Below are positions 1-9,180 of a DNA stretch of 64,000 nt, piece by piece. The notes below the pieces were generated by a model that did no database searches, was not told the DNA's origin, and saw only the letters and a list, made by a program, of their open reading frames with translations. How positions within the stretch are numbered: position 1 is the stretch's first letter; every line of letters starts with the position of its first letter. Both the position numbers and the translations under genes were made by a program. The stretch comes from Microvirga thermotolerans (lineage in GTDB: Bacteria > Pseudomonadota > Alphaproteobacteria > Rhizobiales > Beijerinckiaceae): contig NZ_CP045423.1 of the NCBI RefSeq assembly GCF_009363855.1, positions 1,704,001 to 1,768,000 of the forward strand, read 5' to 3'.

Positions 1-1
1 G

Positions 2-256
2 AAGGTGAACGGCCGCCGCGTCAACATCCCGAGCTACCTCGTGAAGCCGGGCGACGTGATCGAGGTGAAGGAGAAGTCCAAGCAGCTCGAGGTGGTCGTG
101 GTGGCGAGCCAGCTCGCCGAGCGCGACGTGCCGGACTACATCGAGGTCGATCACTCCAAGATGACGGCCAAGATGACCCGCATTCCGACCCTTTCCGAGG
201 TGCCGTACCCGGTCCAGATGGAGCCGAACCTCGTGATCGAGTTCTACTCGCGCTGA
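2..256 (+). CDS. rpsD: 30S ribosomal protein S4, C-terminal part
   Basis: This is the last 84 codons of ribosomal protein S4, a primary 16S rRNA binding protein of the small subunit body. The reading frame is open to the left edge, so the true start lies outside the window, and the GTG at position 5 is an internal valine. The visible part starts inside the S4 RNA-binding domain ([19 protein letters not shown]) and ends with the usual S4 tail (NLVIEFYSR). It is followed by a strong terminator hairpin at 283-311, so it closes its transcription unit. Recognition is by sequence similarity recalled from the family and is secure. Confidence 0.96.
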   Translation, partial: KVNGRRVNIPSYLVKPGDVIEVKEKSKQLEVVVVASQLAERDVPDYIEVDHSKMTAKMTRIPTLSEVPYPVQMEPNLVIEFYSR

Positions 257-282
257 TCGGCGCGGGACACTTCGCAGACCGG

Positions 283-311
283 AAAGGCCGCCGAATGGCG
301 GCCTTTTCTTT
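283..311 (+). terminator. Rho-independent terminator after rpsD
   Basis: A perfect 10-bp stem (AAAGGCCGCC / GGCGGCCTTT) closes on a four-base GAAT loop and runs into a T-rich tract. It lies 26 bp after the rpsD stop. The right arm plus TTTTCTTT makes it a canonical terminator for the plus strand. Confidence 0.85.
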
Positions 312-430
312 GCGCGGCATGGGATTTTGCGCGGAATGGGACGGGGGACCGGCGCCGCGCCCTCCGCGCTTACGGGGGGCAAGCCCGGTCGAGGCGGCCT
401 CTCTCGATGTCCGGTTTCGGGCGACGGGTC

Positions 431-1012
431 TTACGGCTGCCTTGAGGCGGGGGGCTGGCCGCCCGGACCCTGCATGCCGCCGGGGCCGCGATGGTGCATC
501 ATGTCCATTCCCATGCGCCCGCGATGGCCGTCGCCGCGCCAGCCCATACGGCCCGGGCGGCCTTCGCGCATGAGCACCGGAAGGAGCCGCTTCTGGCGGT
601 CGTCGAGGGAGGCCCAGAACGGCTTCATGGCGGTCGCGAGGGCGTTCAGGTTCTCGGCGCCCCTGGCGGCATTCTGAGCCCGCCGCTCGAGCCGCTGCAT
701 CAGGTCGGGCCGCTCGCTGCCGCTCCTTTGGGCCCGGTAATCCTCCATCATCTGCCGGCGCGAGGCGGCCTGCGCCCGGAGGGCCTGCTCGACGGGCCCC
801 CAGAGCTTCTGCTGGTCGGGGGTGAGCTTGAGCCCGGCCTGGATGGCGGCGATGCGGGCGTCCGTGAGGGATTCGAAGTCCTCCCGACTCATCGGGGCGC
901 GCGGGCCGGGTCCGCCCGGACCGCCCGCGGGGGGAGGAGCAGGCTGCGCATAGGCCACCGTGCCGGCAATCGCCAGGGCGGACGCAGCGGAAAGGATGGC
1001 GAGGATCTTCAT
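431..1012 (-). CDS. Spy/CpxP-like LTxxQ-motif periplasmic protein
   Basis: A 193-residue exported protein of the Spy/CpxP type. It has an N-terminal signal peptide (MKILAILSAASALAIAG, cleavage probably after AYA or AQ near residues 20-23) and a Pro/Gly-rich linker. The helical region carries an LTPDQQ motif near 63-68 and a second copy-like LDDRQK near 136-141, and the tail is rich in Gly, Met, His and Arg. Family members are periplasmic chaperones or metal/envelope-stress proteins; the Met/His-rich tail could bind metal, which is inference. The ATG at 1012 was chosen because GAGGAGGA sits just upstream and because it gives a clean signal peptide; the longer frame from 1072 adds only a polar stretch. 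No two-component partner is adjacent. Confidence 0.8.
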   Translation of the reverse strand: MKILAILSAASALAIAGTVAYAQPAPPPAGGPGGPGPRAPMSREDFESLTDARIAAIQAGLKLTPDQQKLWGPVEQALRAQAASRRQMMEDYRAQRSGSERPDLMQRLERRAQNAARGAENLNALATAMKPFWASLDDRQKRLLPVLMREGRPGRMGWRGDGHRGRMGMDMMHHRGPGGMQGPGGQPPASRQP

Positions 1013-1093
1013 GCAAGTCTCCTCCTCGGTATCGGGGACGTCAGGATGGGTCCATCCTGCTGTCCCCCGCATGACCGCCGCATGAACTTTTCG

Positions 1094-1657
1094 TCATGTG
1101 GCGGGCCGCAGCGTCTTGAGGAAGCCTGCGAACCGCATCAGCCCCTCGGGCCAGGGGCCGTGGCCGCTCTCCGTGTTGATGTGTCCCGAATCGCCCGCGT
1201 CGACGATGGCCGAGCCCCAGGCGTAGGCGATGTCCTCGGCCTTCGCGTAGTCGCAGTGCGGGTCCGTGCGGCTCGCCACGAGGACGGAGGGAAAGGGCAG
1301 GGGATCGCGGGGGATCGGCGCGAAGGCGCGGTCGATCGCGGGCACGAAGCCGGGTCGTTCCGCATCGGGCACGCCGACGAGAAAGGCGCCCGAAACCCGG
1401 TTCGGAGGCAGGAGGGGCGCCGCATGGGCGATGGCGAGGACGCCGAGGCTGTGGCCGACGAGGACGACGGGCAGCGCCGCCGCCGTCACGTCCTCGACGA
1501 TCTTCGCCACCCACGCGTCCCTGTTGGGGAAGTCCCAGCTCTCCTGCCTCACCCGCCGGGCAGTGGAAAGCTGCCGCTCCCAGCGGCTCTGCCAGTGATC
1601 GGTTCCCGAATCCTGGTAGCCCGGGACGATGAGGATGTCGCAGTCGGATGTTTTCAT
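1094..1657 (-). CDS. RBBP9/YdeN-family alpha/beta hydrolase
   Basis: A 187-residue single-domain serine hydrolase of the RBBP9/YdeN family (small alpha/beta hydrolases of largely unknown substrate). Visible family marks are the N-terminal ILIVPGYQDSGTDHWQSRWE block, the nucleophile elbow GHSLG with Ser70, an acidic residue in the SRTDPHC block near 132 and the catalytic His in SGHINTESGHG near 159-166. The start ATG at 1657 gives the normal family length; the open frame continues upstream but there it is antisense-like sequence. It lies 44 bp downstream of cfa on the same strand and could share its transcript. The substrate cannot be inferred. Confidence 0.85.
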   Translation of the reverse strand: MKTSDCDILIVPGYQDSGTDHWQSRWERQLSTARRVRQESWDFPNRDAWVAKIVEDVTAAALPVVLVGHSLGVLAIAHAAPLLPPNRVSGAFLVGVPDAERPGFVPAIDRAFAPIPRDPLPFPSVLVASRTDPHCDYAKAEDIAYAWGSAIVDAGDSGHINTESGHGPWPEGLMRFAGFLKTLRPAT

Positions 1658-1701
1658 GAGCGGGAGGTAGAGGCCCGTGGGCCTCCGTTCAAGGCAAAAG
1701 C

Positions 1702-2952
1702 TCAGGCGCTGCGCTTCAGCTCCGCGGTTTCGGCGGCCCTGAGGGCGGCCTCGCGCTCGGCGATGTAGTCGCGGGTGAGCGGCACCGTGTCGTTGCGCTT
1801 GGCGAGCTGGATCTGGAACACCACCGCGTCCTGGAAGCGGAACGCCGATTCCGACATCGCGAGGTAGCATTCCCACATCCGGCAGAAGCGCTCGTCGTAG
1901 AGGCGCAGGACCTCCTCCCGGTGCGCCATGAACCGCTCCCGCCACTTCTGGAGCGTGAAGGCGTAGTGCAGGCGCAGGATCTCCACGTCGGTCACGATCA
2001 GCCCGGCCCGCTCCACGGCGGGCATGATCTCCGAGAGGGTCGGCAGGTGCCCGCCGGGGAAGATGTAGCGCGCGATCCACGGGTTGGTGGGGTAGGGCTG
2101 GCCGGTGCGGCCGATGGTGTGGAGCAGCATCACGCCGTCCTCCTTGAGGAGGCGGTGGCAGGTCTGGAAATAGGCGTCGTAGGAGGGCACGCCCACGTGC
2201 TCGAACATGCCGACCGAGACGATCCGGTCGAAGCTGCCCTGCGTGGACCGGTAGTCCTCGAGCTCGAAGCGGACCCGGTCGGGAAGCCCCGCCGCCACGG
2301 CGCGCCTGCGCGAGACGTCGAGCTGCTCCTCCGAGAGGGTCACGCCCTTCACCGCGCCGGCGCCCGCGACCTGCGCCATGTAGAGGCCGAGCCCGCCCCA
2401 GCCGGAGCCGATGTCGAGGACGCTCTGCCCCGGATCGAGCAGGAGCTTCGCGGTGATGTGCCGCTTCTTGGCGAGCTGCGCCTCCTCCAGGCTGGCGTCC
2501 GGACGGTCGAAATAGGCGCAGGAATATTGCCGGTCGCTGTCCAGGAAGAGGGCGTAGAGGCGCCCGTCCAGGTCGTAGTGGTGGGCCACGTTGCGCTTGG
2601 AACGGGCGGCGTCGTTCTCGCTGCGCAGCTGCATCCAGGTCCTGATCTTGCGCAGGCGGTGGAACGGCAGGTCGTCCAGCTCCCCATGGGTGTCCTGGAG
2701 AACGAGCTGGAGCAGGTCGTAGATCGTCCCCTGCTCGATGACGAGCCGACCGTCCATGAACAGCTCGCCGAGCTTGAGCTCGGGATGGAGGCAGAGGGCG
2801 AGCTGGGCGGCTTCGTCGGTGAAGCGGATCGCGACCTTGGGGTCGGTGCCGTCGCCGAAGGTGAAGCTCTGCCCGCCGGCGGTGGTCATGGTCAGGGTGC
2901 CGCGTCGCACGGCCCGGGTCAGACCCGTCTTGAGAAGTCTCTCCGACAGCAT
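1702..2952 (-). CDS. cfa: Cyclopropane-fatty-acyl-phospholipid synthase family methyltransferase
   Basis: A 416-residue SAM-dependent enzyme of the CFA synthase family, which adds a methylene bridge to unsaturated acyl chains of membrane phospholipids. The N-terminal lipid-binding-like domain (about 1-115) is followed by a Rossmann methyltransferase with the SAM loop VLDIGSGWGGLGLYMA and the family block SVGMFEHVGVPSYDAYF; the C-terminal part has the HYAFTLQKWRERF block. ATG at 2952 is preferred over the TTG two codons upstream because GGGGAT lies a few bases before it. That ribosome binding site is in the right arm of a perfect 11-bp hairpin (2954-2993). It lies downstream of purB with a 72-bp gap. 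Confidence 0.9.
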   Translation of the reverse strand: MLSERLLKTGLTRAVRRGTLTMTTAGGQSFTFGDGTDPKVAIRFTDEAAQLALCLHPELKLGELFMDGRLVIEQGTIYDLLQLVLQDTHGELDDLPFHRLRKIRTWMQLRSENDAARSKRNVAHHYDLDGRLYALFLDSDRQYSCAYFDRPDASLEEAQLAKKRHITAKLLLDPGQSVLDIGSGWGGLGLYMAQVAGAGAVKGVTLSEEQLDVSRRRAVAAGLPDRVRFELEDYRSTQGSFDRIVSVGMFEHVGVPSYDAYFQTCHRLLKEDGVMLLHTIGRTGQPYPTNPWIARYIFPGGHLPTLSEIMPAVERAGLIVTDVEILRLHYAFTLQKWRERFMAHREEVLRLYDERFCRMWECYLAMSESAFRFQDAVVFQIQLAKRNDTVPLTRDYIAEREAALRAAETAELKRSA

Positions 2953-2953
2953 G

Positions 2954-2993
2954 GACAATCCCCGTCGTCGTTTGTCTCTCGGCGGGGATTGTC
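2954..2993 (-). promoter_or_regulatory. Leader hairpin covering the cfa ribosome binding site
   Basis: Perfect 11-bp inverted repeat: GACAATCCCCG at 2954-2964 and CGGGGATTGTC at 2983-2993, separated by 18 bases. In the cfa mRNA the 3' arm contains the GGGGAU ribosome binding site and ends one base before the ATG at 2952, so folding would hide the site. There is no U-tract after it, so it is not a terminator of purB. A DNA operator is the alternative. Confidence 0.6.
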
Positions 2994-3024
2994 GCGCATT
3001 GCGGAAAGATTTCCAGCCCTCCGG

Positions 3025-4338
3025 CTATGCCTGAGCCGCGCCGAAGACCCGCGCGAAGATCGTATCGACGTGCTTGAAGTGATAGCCAAGGTCAAAGCAC
3101 GCCTCGATTTCCGCCGGAGACAGGTACGCGGTCACGTCGGGATCGTTCTTTAGTAGGGTCAGGAAATCGCCTTCCCCCCGCCAGACGGGCATCGCGTTGC
3201 GCTGGACCAGGCGGTAGGCGTCCTCGCGGGAGGCGCCCTTCTGGGTGAGGGCGAGGAGGACCCGCTGCGAATGGACCAGCCCGCCCAGGCGGTCCAGGTT
3301 CTTCCGCATGTTCTCGGGGTACACCACCAGCTTGTCGACCACGCCGGTGAGCCGGGCGAGGGCGAAGTCGAGGGTCACGGTGGCGTCCGGGCCGATCATG
3401 CGCTCGACGGAGGAATGGGAGATGTCCCGCTCGTGCCACAGGGCGACGTTCTCCATGGCGGGCATGGCGTAGGCGCGCACCATACGGGCGAGGCCGGTGA
3501 GGTTCTCCGTCAGCACCGGGTTGCGCTTGTGCGGCATGGCGGAGGAGCCCTTCTGCCCCGCGGAGAAATATTCCTCCGCCTCCAGCACCTCACTGCGCTG
3601 GAGATGGCGGACCTCGACCGCCAGGCGCTCGACGGAGGAGGCGATCACCGCGAGCGTCGCGAAGAACATGGCGTGCCGGTCGCGCGGGATGACCTGGGTC
3701 GAGACGGGCTCGACGGAGAGCCCCATCTTCTCGGCCACGTATTCCTCCACGCGCGGGTCGACGTTGGCGAAGGTGCCGACGGCCCCGGAGATGGCGCAGG
3801 TCGCCACCTCGCGCTGCGCCTCGATGAGACGCAGCTTGCAGCGCTCGAACTCCGCATAGGCCTGGGCGAGCTTGAGGCCGAAGGTGGTCGGCTCCGCATG
3901 GATGCCGTGGGAGCGGCCGATGGTCGGCGTCATCCTGTGCTCGAACGCCCGGCGCCTGATGGCGGCGAGCAGCTCGTCGATGTCCCTGAGGAGCAGGTCG
4001 GACGCGCGCACCAGCTGCACGTTGAAGGTGGTGTCGAGCACGTCGGAGGAGGTCATGCCCTGGTGGACGAAGCGCGCCTCGGGCCCGACGATCTCGGCGA
4101 GATGCGTCAGGAAGGCGATCACGTCGTGCTTCACCTCGCGCTCGATCTCGTCGATGCGCGCCACGTCGAAGGTCGCCTTCGAGCCCTTCTCCCAGACGAT
4201 CCGGGCGGCCTCCTTCGGCACCACGCCGAGCTCGGCGAGGGCCGTGGTGGCATGGGCCTCGATCTCGAACCAGATGCGGAATTTGGTCTCGGGCGACCAG
4301 ATGGCCACCATCTCGGGGCGGCTGTAGCGGGGGATCAT
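3025..4338 (-). CDS. purB: Adenylosuccinate lyase
   Basis: A 437-residue adenylosuccinate lyase of the fumarase/aspartase superfamily. It acts twice in purine synthesis, cleaving SAICAR to AICAR and adenylosuccinate to AMP, each with release of fumarate. The family signature [11 protein letters not shown] is present in the middle, preceded by the [12 protein letters not shown] block and the catalytic-His region [10 protein letters not shown]. The start ATG at 4338 gives the typical [11 protein letters not shown] terminus; fifteen further codons upstream are open but not family-like. It lies 60 bp downstream of rpe on the same strand and upstream of cfa, so the three may form one transcript. 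Confidence 0.96.
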   Translation of the reverse strand: MIPRYSRPEMVAIWSPETKFRIWFEIEAHATTALAELGVVPKEAARIVWEKGSKATFDVARIDEIEREVKHDVIAFLTHLAEIVGPEARFVHQGMTSSDVLDTTFNVQLVRASDLLLRDIDELLAAIRRRAFEHRMTPTIGRSHGIHAEPTTFGLKLAQAYAEFERCKLRLIEAQREVATCAISGAVGTFANVDPRVEEYVAEKMGLSVEPVSTQVIPRDRHAMFFATLAVIASSVERLAVEVRHLQRSEVLEAEEYFSAGQKGSSAMPHKRNPVLTENLTGLARMVRAYAMPAMENVALWHERDISHSSVERMIGPDATVTLDFALARLTGVVDKLVVYPENMRKNLDRLGGLVHSQRVLLALTQKGASREDAYRLVQRNAMPVWRGEGDFLTLLKNDPDVTAYLSPAEIEACFDLGYHFKHVDTIFARVFGAAQA

Positions 4339-4398
4339 GGGCTCACACTTCCAGACGGGGGGATTTCCCCCGCGCGGTAGCATGCCGGCCGCGCGATC

Positions 4399-5070
4399 TC
4401 AACGCGCCTTTTCCCCCGCCTCCCGGATCGCGGCCATGTTGCGGGCATAGGCCTCCGGCCCGCCCTTGAAGGTCGCAGACCCGGCCACCAGCACGTTGGC
4501 GCCCGCCGCCGTGACGAGGGGAGCGGTCTCGGCCGTGACGCCGCCGTCGATCTGGATGTCGATGTCCCGGTCCCCGACCATCTCCTTGACCCTCCGCACC
4601 TTGTCGCAAGCCGAGCCGATGAAGGCCTGCCCACCGAAGCCTGGATTGACGGTCATGAGCAGCACGAGGTCCACGACGTCGAGGACGGGCTCGACGGCGC
4701 TCTCGGGGGTGCCCGGATTGAGCACGATGCCCGCCTTCTTGCCCAGGGACCGGATGGTCTGGAGGCTGCGGTGGACGTGCGGCCCCGCCTCGGGGTGGAT
4801 GCTGATGATGTCGGCCCCGGCCTTGGCGAAGGCCTCGAGGTAGGGGTCCACCGGCGCGATCATCAGGTGCACGTCGAAGGGCTTGGCGGAATGCGGGCGG
4901 AGCGCCTTCACGACGTCCGGGCCGATGGTGATGTTCGGGACGAAGTGGCCGTCCATCACGTCGATGTGGATCCAGTCGGCGCCGGCCGCGTCGACGGCGC
5001 GGACCTCCTCGCCGAGCTTGGAGAAATCGGAAGCCAGGATGGACGGGGCGATCAGAAGGGGGCGTGTCAT
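4399..5070 (-). CDS. rpe: Ribulose-phosphate 3-epimerase
   Basis: A 223-residue TIM-barrel enzyme that interconverts ribulose 5-phosphate and xylulose 5-phosphate in the pentose phosphate and Calvin pathways. Clear family marks are APSILASDF at the N terminus, the metal-site block [16 protein letters not shown] with its metal His, VNPGFGGQ and IDGGV with the catalytic Asp, and the phosphate-binding AGSATFKG near the C terminus. The ATG at 5070 begins the standard N terminus. It is transcribed toward purB. Confidence 0.96.
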   Translation of the reverse strand: MTRPLLIAPSILASDFSKLGEEVRAVDAAGADWIHIDVMDGHFVPNITIGPDVVKALRPHSAKPFDVHLMIAPVDPYLEAFAKAGADIISIHPEAGPHVHRSLQTIRSLGKKAGIVLNPGTPESAVEPVLDVVDLVLLMTVNPGFGGQAFIGSACDKVRRVKEMVGDRDIDIQIDGGVTAETAPLVTAAGANVLVAGSATFKGGPEAYARNMAAIREAGEKAR

Positions 5071-5274
5071 GTCCGGGCCGGTAGCACGAGCCTTTCCGCA
5101 CGGCAACGGCCTTGGCGCGCCCGCCGGCCCGCCGGTCCGAGAGAAGCTGGGGAGAGGGCCTTTTGCCACAGGAAAGGCGTGGACGGCCTCTGAGGAAGGG
5201 GAGTAAAGAAGCGGTCGCACGCGGGCGGCGCCCGCGCGACCCTTCAAACGACGCTGGAACGGGGCGGGATCTTC

Positions 5275-6519
5275 ATGCGCAAGGATGTTGTGGTTCTGGG
5301 GGCGGGCATCGTCGGCGTGTCGATCGCCGTGCACCTGCAGAAGCGGGGACGCTCCGTGCTCCTGGTGGACAGGCGGCAGCCGGGGCTGGAGACCTCCTTC
5401 GGCAACGCGGGCCTGATCCAGCGCGAAGGCGTCTATCCTTATGGCTTCCCTCACGATTTCGGCGCCCTGCTGCGCTACGCGCTCAACAACACCATCGACG
5501 CCCACTACCATCTGGCGGCGCTGCCGAAGATCGCGCCCTTCCTGTTCCAGTACTGGATGCATTCCCGCCCGGCCCAGCACAAGGCCATCGCGCGCCTGTA
5601 CGCCCCGCTGATCGAGCACAGCGTGACCGAGCACATGGCCCTCGCCGAGGAGGCGGGCTCGGCCCAGCTGATCCGCCCGACGGGCTGGATGAAGGTCTTC
5701 CGCACCGACCGGGCGATGGAGGAGCAGGTCCGCGACGCGGAGCAGGTGAAGCGCGATTTCGGCGTCAACTTCGTCGCCCTCGACGGCAGGGCCGTGGCCG
5801 AGCGCGAGCCGCATCTCACGGCCGATCTCAAGGGCGGCATCCACTGGACCGACCCGGCTGCGATCTACGATCCGCACGCCCTCGTGATGTCCTACGTGGA
5901 GCTCTTCGAGCGCCTCGGCGGCGAGGCCGCCGTCGGCGACGCGCGGACCCTGGAGCAGGCCGCCGCCGGCGGCTGGCGGCTCCAGACGGAGAAGGGGCCG
6001 GTCGATGCCGGGGCGGTCGTCGTCGCCCTCGGCCCCTGGGCCGACGCGGTGACGCGGCGCTTCGGCTACCGCTTCCCGCTCGCGGTGAAGCGCGGCTACC
6101 ACATGCACTACAAACCGAAGGGGAACGCCGTCCTCAACCGGCCGACCCTCGATTTCGAGCGCGGCTACTTCCTGGCGCCGATGGCGCGGGGCATCCGCCT
6201 CACGACCGGGGCGGAGTTCGCCGACCGCGACGCGCCGAAGACGCCGGTGCAGCTCGCCCGCGCGGAGCCCATCGCCAAGGCCTTCTTCCCGCTCGGCGAG
6301 CGGGTCGATCCGGAGCCGTGGATGGGAATGCGGCCCTGCACGCCGGACATGATGCCCATCATCGGACCCGCGCCCCGGCACCGGAACCTCTGGTTCGGCT
6401 TCGGCCACGCCCATCACGGCATGACGCTCGGCCCCATCACCGGCCGCCTCATGGCGGAGATGATCGTCGGAGAGACGCCGGTGATCGATCCCAAGCCCTA
6501 CCGGCCGGAGCGGTTCTGA
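5275..6519 (+). CDS. FAD-dependent oxidoreductase, D-amino acid dehydrogenase-like
   Basis: A 414-residue flavoenzyme of the DAO/DadA family. The FAD-binding Rossmann motif [10 protein letters not shown] is at residues 9-18, followed by the family block SFGNAGLI. The C-terminal FAD block is [19 protein letters not shown] then [13 protein letters not shown]. Members oxidatively deaminate D-amino acids or related amines and feed electrons to the respiratory chain; the actual substrate is unknown here. Start ATG at 5275 gives the expected short lead before the FAD motif. Its 3' end overlaps the convergent P1 peptidase gene by 22 bp. Confidence 0.85.
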   Translation: MRKDVVVLGAGIVGVSIAVHLQKRGRSVLLVDRRQPGLETSFGNAGLIQREGVYPYGFPHDFGALLRYALNNTIDAHYHLAALPKIAPFLFQYWMHSRPAQHKAIARLYAPLIEHSVTEHMALAEEAGSAQLIRPTGWMKVFRTDRAMEEQVRDAEQVKRDFGVNFVALDGRAVAEREPHLTADLKGGIHWTDPAAIYDPHALVMSYVELFERLGGEAAVGDARTLEQAAAGGWRLQTEKGPVDAGAVVVALGPWADAVTRRFGYRFPLAVKRGYHMHYKPKGNAVLNRPTLDFERGYFLAPMARGIRLTTGAEFADRDAPKTPVQLARAEPIAKAFFPLGERVDPEPWMGMRPCTPDMMPIIGPAPRHRNLWFGFGHAHHGMTLGPITGRLMAEMIVGETPVIDPKPYRPERF

Positions 6520-7526
6520 GCGAACAGGTCCCGCCAGGCCGGCAGGGCGCCCGGGAAGGGCAGGGCGGCGGCCTCGTAGACGCCGCGGGCGACGGCGCGG
6601 GCGAGGCAGTCGGCCGCCGCGACCGTGATGTGGGTGAAGTCCGCCGCCTCGTCGCCGAGCGGCTTTCTCCCCGTGGCCGCCGTGAAGATCGTATCCCCGT
6701 CGAAGAGGCCGTTCGCGAAGCGCAAGGAGCGGGCGAGGCCCCCATGGGACGAGACGGCGAGCCGCTTCGCCTGGGCCTTGGAGAGGATGGCGTCGGTCGC
6801 CACGAGGGCGATGGTGGTGGCCGGCTGCGGGCCGCCCTTCCAGACCGGGCGCCTGTCGTCGGGCGGGACCGTCCCGGGCAGGCCCAGCCCGCCGAACTCC
6901 CCGCCCTCCTCCAGGGCTGCCGCCCAGAAATGGGGCCCGTTCCCGATCACCGCCGACGCGATGGCGTTCACGACCACCAGGGCTCCGACCGTGTGACCCG
7001 AGGCGGTGACGGCGCTCGCGGAGCCGAGCCCGCCCTTCAGGTTCGCCGTGGTGGCGCCGTAGCCGCCGCCCGCGGTGCCGAGGGCGAAATCCGGCCCCGC
7101 GTTCCGCGCCGCCTCGTAGGCGAGCTCCCGGTAGGGCGGGTAGCGGCCCCAGTCCTTGTCGCCGCCGTTGAGCATGTCGAAAATGGCCGCCTGCGACACC
7201 AGGGGGATCCGGACGTTGCCGACCTGGAAGCCGATTCCCCGCTCCCGCAGGAAGGCCTGGACGCCGCCCGCCGCGTCGAGCCCGAGGGCCGAGCCGCCCG
7301 AGAGCACGACCGCATGGATGCCGGGCACCATCTTGTCCGGCTCGAGGAGGTCCGTTTCCCGCGTGGCCGGCGCGCCTCCGAGCACGGCGCAGGAGGCGAC
7401 GGTCGGCGTGTCGAAGAGGGCGACGGTCACGCCGGATGCGAGGGCTTCGTCCTGGGCGTTGCCGACACGCAGGCCGGGAACGTCGGTGATGAGATTGCGC
7501 AGGTGCGTTGCGGGTGGGCGCGTCAT
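6498..7526 (-). CDS. P1 (DmpA/S58) family peptidase
   Basis: A 342-residue protein of the P1/DmpA family, self-processing N-terminal-nucleophile enzymes that act as aminopeptidases or D-esterases on small peptides. The family signature blocks are visible: [16 protein letters not shown] at the N terminus, the [17 protein letters not shown] block, [22 protein letters not shown] in the middle and [13 protein letters not shown] plus the SHGGLARSL region near the C terminus. I did not assign the self-cleavage residue. Start ATG at 7526 gives the [13 protein letters not shown] terminus. The 3' end overlaps the convergent oxidoreductase gene. Gene neighbours give no substrate clue. Confidence 0.85.
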   Translation of the reverse strand: MTRPPATHLRNLITDVPGLRVGNAQDEALASGVTVALFDTPTVASCAVLGGAPATRETDLLEPDKMVPGIHAVVLSGGSALGLDAAGGVQAFLRERGIGFQVGNVRIPLVSQAAIFDMLNGGDKDWGRYPPYRELAYEAARNAGPDFALGTAGGGYGATTANLKGGLGSASAVTASGHTVGALVVVNAIASAVIGNGPHFWAAALEEGGEFGGLGLPGTVPPDDRRPVWKGGPQPATTIALVATDAILSKAQAKRLAVSSHGGLARSLRFANGLFDGDTIFTAATGRKPLGDEAADFTHITVAAADCLARAVARGVYEAAALPFPGALPAWRDLFAQNRSGR

Positions 7527-7622
7527 GGCAGGCAAGGCAACCGCAGAACGGCTCCGTTCACAAGCCGGAGAGCCGCGCCCGCGCCGCCTTTCCTGTGGGC
7601 AGGCGAAGGGGTAGAAGGCCCC

Positions 7623-8348
7623 ATGCTCAGCGTCTCCTTTCCGGCCGCGGCCCTCGGCGGCCTCATCAGCTTCTTGAGCCCCTGCGTCCTGCCGCTGGTT
7701 CCGCCCTATCTGTCGTTCCTGGCGGGCACCACTTTCGACCGGCTGAGCGCGGGCGACGGCGCCGTGCGCCGCCGGGCCATGCTGGCGGCGCTTCTCTTCG
7801 TGGCGGGGTTCTCCACGGTCTTCGTGCTCCTCGGCGCGACCGCCTCGGCGCTCGGGCAGACCGTGCGGCAATATCTCGACGTGCTGAGCACGCTCGCCGG
7901 GATCGCCATCATCGCGATGGGCCTGCACTTCCTGGGGCTGTTCCGGATCGGGCTGTTCTACCGGGAGGCGCGCTTCTCCGTGAACCGGCCCATGGGGCTG
8001 TGGGGCGCCTACGTGATGGGCCTCGCCTTCGCCTTCGGCTGGACGCCCTGCATCGGGCCCGTTCTCGCGGCCATCCTCGCCGTGGCGGGATCGGAGACGA
8101 GCGTGTCGCGCGGCGCGCTTCTCCTCGCGGCCTATTCGGCGGGGCTTGGCATTCCGTTCCTGCTCGCCGCCTTCGCCATGAAGCCCTTCGTGGCCCTCAC
8201 CAAGCGCATGCGCTCGCACTTCGCGATCGTCGAGAAGACCATGGGCGTGCTCCTGGTCCTCACGGGCATCGCCTTCCTCAACGGCTGGATCGCCGCCATG
8301 TCGTTCTGGCTGCTGGAGACCTTCCCGGTCCTGGGGCGGCTGGGATAG
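7623..8348 (+). CDS. CcdA/DsbD-type cytochrome c biogenesis membrane protein
   Basis: A 241-residue inner-membrane protein of the CcdA (DsbD beta domain) family, which carries reducing equivalents from cytoplasmic thioredoxin across the membrane to periplasmic thiol proteins, commonly for cytochrome c maturation. About six hydrophobic helices are visible. The two redox cysteines sit in the expected places: Cys21 in LSPCVLPLVPP of helix 1 and Cys143 in GWTPCIGPVLA. The ATG at 7623 matches the family N terminus. No cytochrome c or thioredoxin-like partner is adjacent. The divergent neighbour is the P1 peptidase, 96 bp away. Confidence 0.9.
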   Translation: MLSVSFPAAALGGLISFLSPCVLPLVPPYLSFLAGTTFDRLSAGDGAVRRRAMLAALLFVAGFSTVFVLLGATASALGQTVRQYLDVLSTLAGIAIIAMGLHFLGLFRIGLFYREARFSVNRPMGLWGAYVMGLAFAFGWTPCIGPVLAAILAVAGSETSVSRGALLLAAYSAGLGIPFLLAAFAMKPFVALTKRMRSHFAIVEKTMGVLLVLTGIAFLNGWIAAMSFWLLETFPVLGRLG

Positions 8349-8403
8349 GCCGGATGTCCTCCCCGCGGGCGGGGAGGACGCGTGCGCGGCGGCGGATGCC
8401 GCC

Positions 8404-9153
8404 TCAGATGCAGCGGCCGCCGTCCACTTCCAGCACGACGCCGGTGATCATGCTCGCCTCGTCCGAGGCGAGGTAGAGCGCCGCGTTGGCGATGTCCTCC
8501 GGCTTGGAGAAGCGCCCGAGCGGGATGGAGTTGATGAACTGTTCCCGCTTCTGGGGCGTGTCCTCGCCCATGAAGGTGGCGAGCAGCGGCGTCTCGCCGG
8601 CGACCGGGGCGAGGGCGCAGACGCGGATCCTGTCGGGGGCGAGCTCGACGGCCATGGACTTGGTGAGGGTGTGAACGGCGCCCTTGGTGCCGTTGTACCA
8701 GGTCAGGCCCGGGCGGGGCCGGATGCCGGCCGTGGAGCCCACGTTGATGAAGACGCCTCCGCCGCCCTGGCGCATCACCGGCACCGCGGCCTGCGCGAAG
8801 AGGTAGATCGACTTCACGTTGACGGCGAAGATCCGGTCGAACTCCGCCTCGTCCACCTCCAGCATCGGCCGGTTGCGGTGGCTGATGCCGGCGTTGTTCA
8901 CCACGATGTCGAGCCGGCCGAAGGCGTCGAGGGTCTTCTTCACCGCATCCTTCACGTCGGCGGCCTTCGAGACGTCGGCGGCCAGGCCGATGGCGGCGGC
9001 GCCGATGCGGCCGGCGGCGGCCTTCGCAGCGTCCTCCTTGATGTCGACGATGGCGACCTTCGCGCCCTCCGCCGCGAACTTCTCGACGATTCCCAGACCG
9101 AAGCCGGAGCCGGCGCCCGTGACGAGCGCCACCTTGCCTTCGAGGCGTTTCAT
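8404..9153 (-). CDS. SDR family oxidoreductase
   Basis: A 249-residue classical short-chain dehydrogenase/reductase. The cofactor glycine motif TGAGSGFGLG is near residues 12-21, with Asp37 of VAIVDI after strand 2 suggesting NAD(H) preference. NNAG, the catalytic Ser of INVGSTAGI and the YxxxK pair in WYNGTKG follow, and the C terminus ends in the usual VDGG. It is the third gene of a minus-strand operon after an ABC double ATPase and an aldehyde dehydrogenase (27-bp gap), so it probably acts with the latter in oxidizing a transported alcohol or sugar; the substrate is not identifiable. Confidence 0.9.
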   Translation of the reverse strand: MKRLEGKVALVTGAGSGFGLGIVEKFAAEGAKVAIVDIKEDAAKAAAGRIGAAAIGLAADVSKAADVKDAVKKTLDAFGRLDIVVNNAGISHRNRPMLEVDEAEFDRIFAVNVKSIYLFAQAAVPVMRQGGGGVFINVGSTAGIRPRPGLTWYNGTKGAVHTLTKSMAVELAPDRIRVCALAPVAGETPLLATFMGEDTPQKREQFINSIPLGRFSKPEDIANAALYLASDEASMITGVVLEVDGGRCI

Positions 9154-9180
9154 CTTCTTCCCCTTGTGACGATGTGAGAC

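Noticed and set aside
2954..2993. purB terminator
   Set aside because: The hairpin is strong but is followed by CATGCTGTCGG in the transcript rather than a U-tract, and it directly abuts the cfa start codon.
5112..8348. Plus-strand 1078-codon open frame
   Set aside because: Only the last 241 codons (from 7623) are a real CcdA-like gene. The rest is antisense to the P1 peptidase gene or out of frame with the flavoenzyme gene, with Arg/Gly/Pro-rich text typical of GC-rich shadows.
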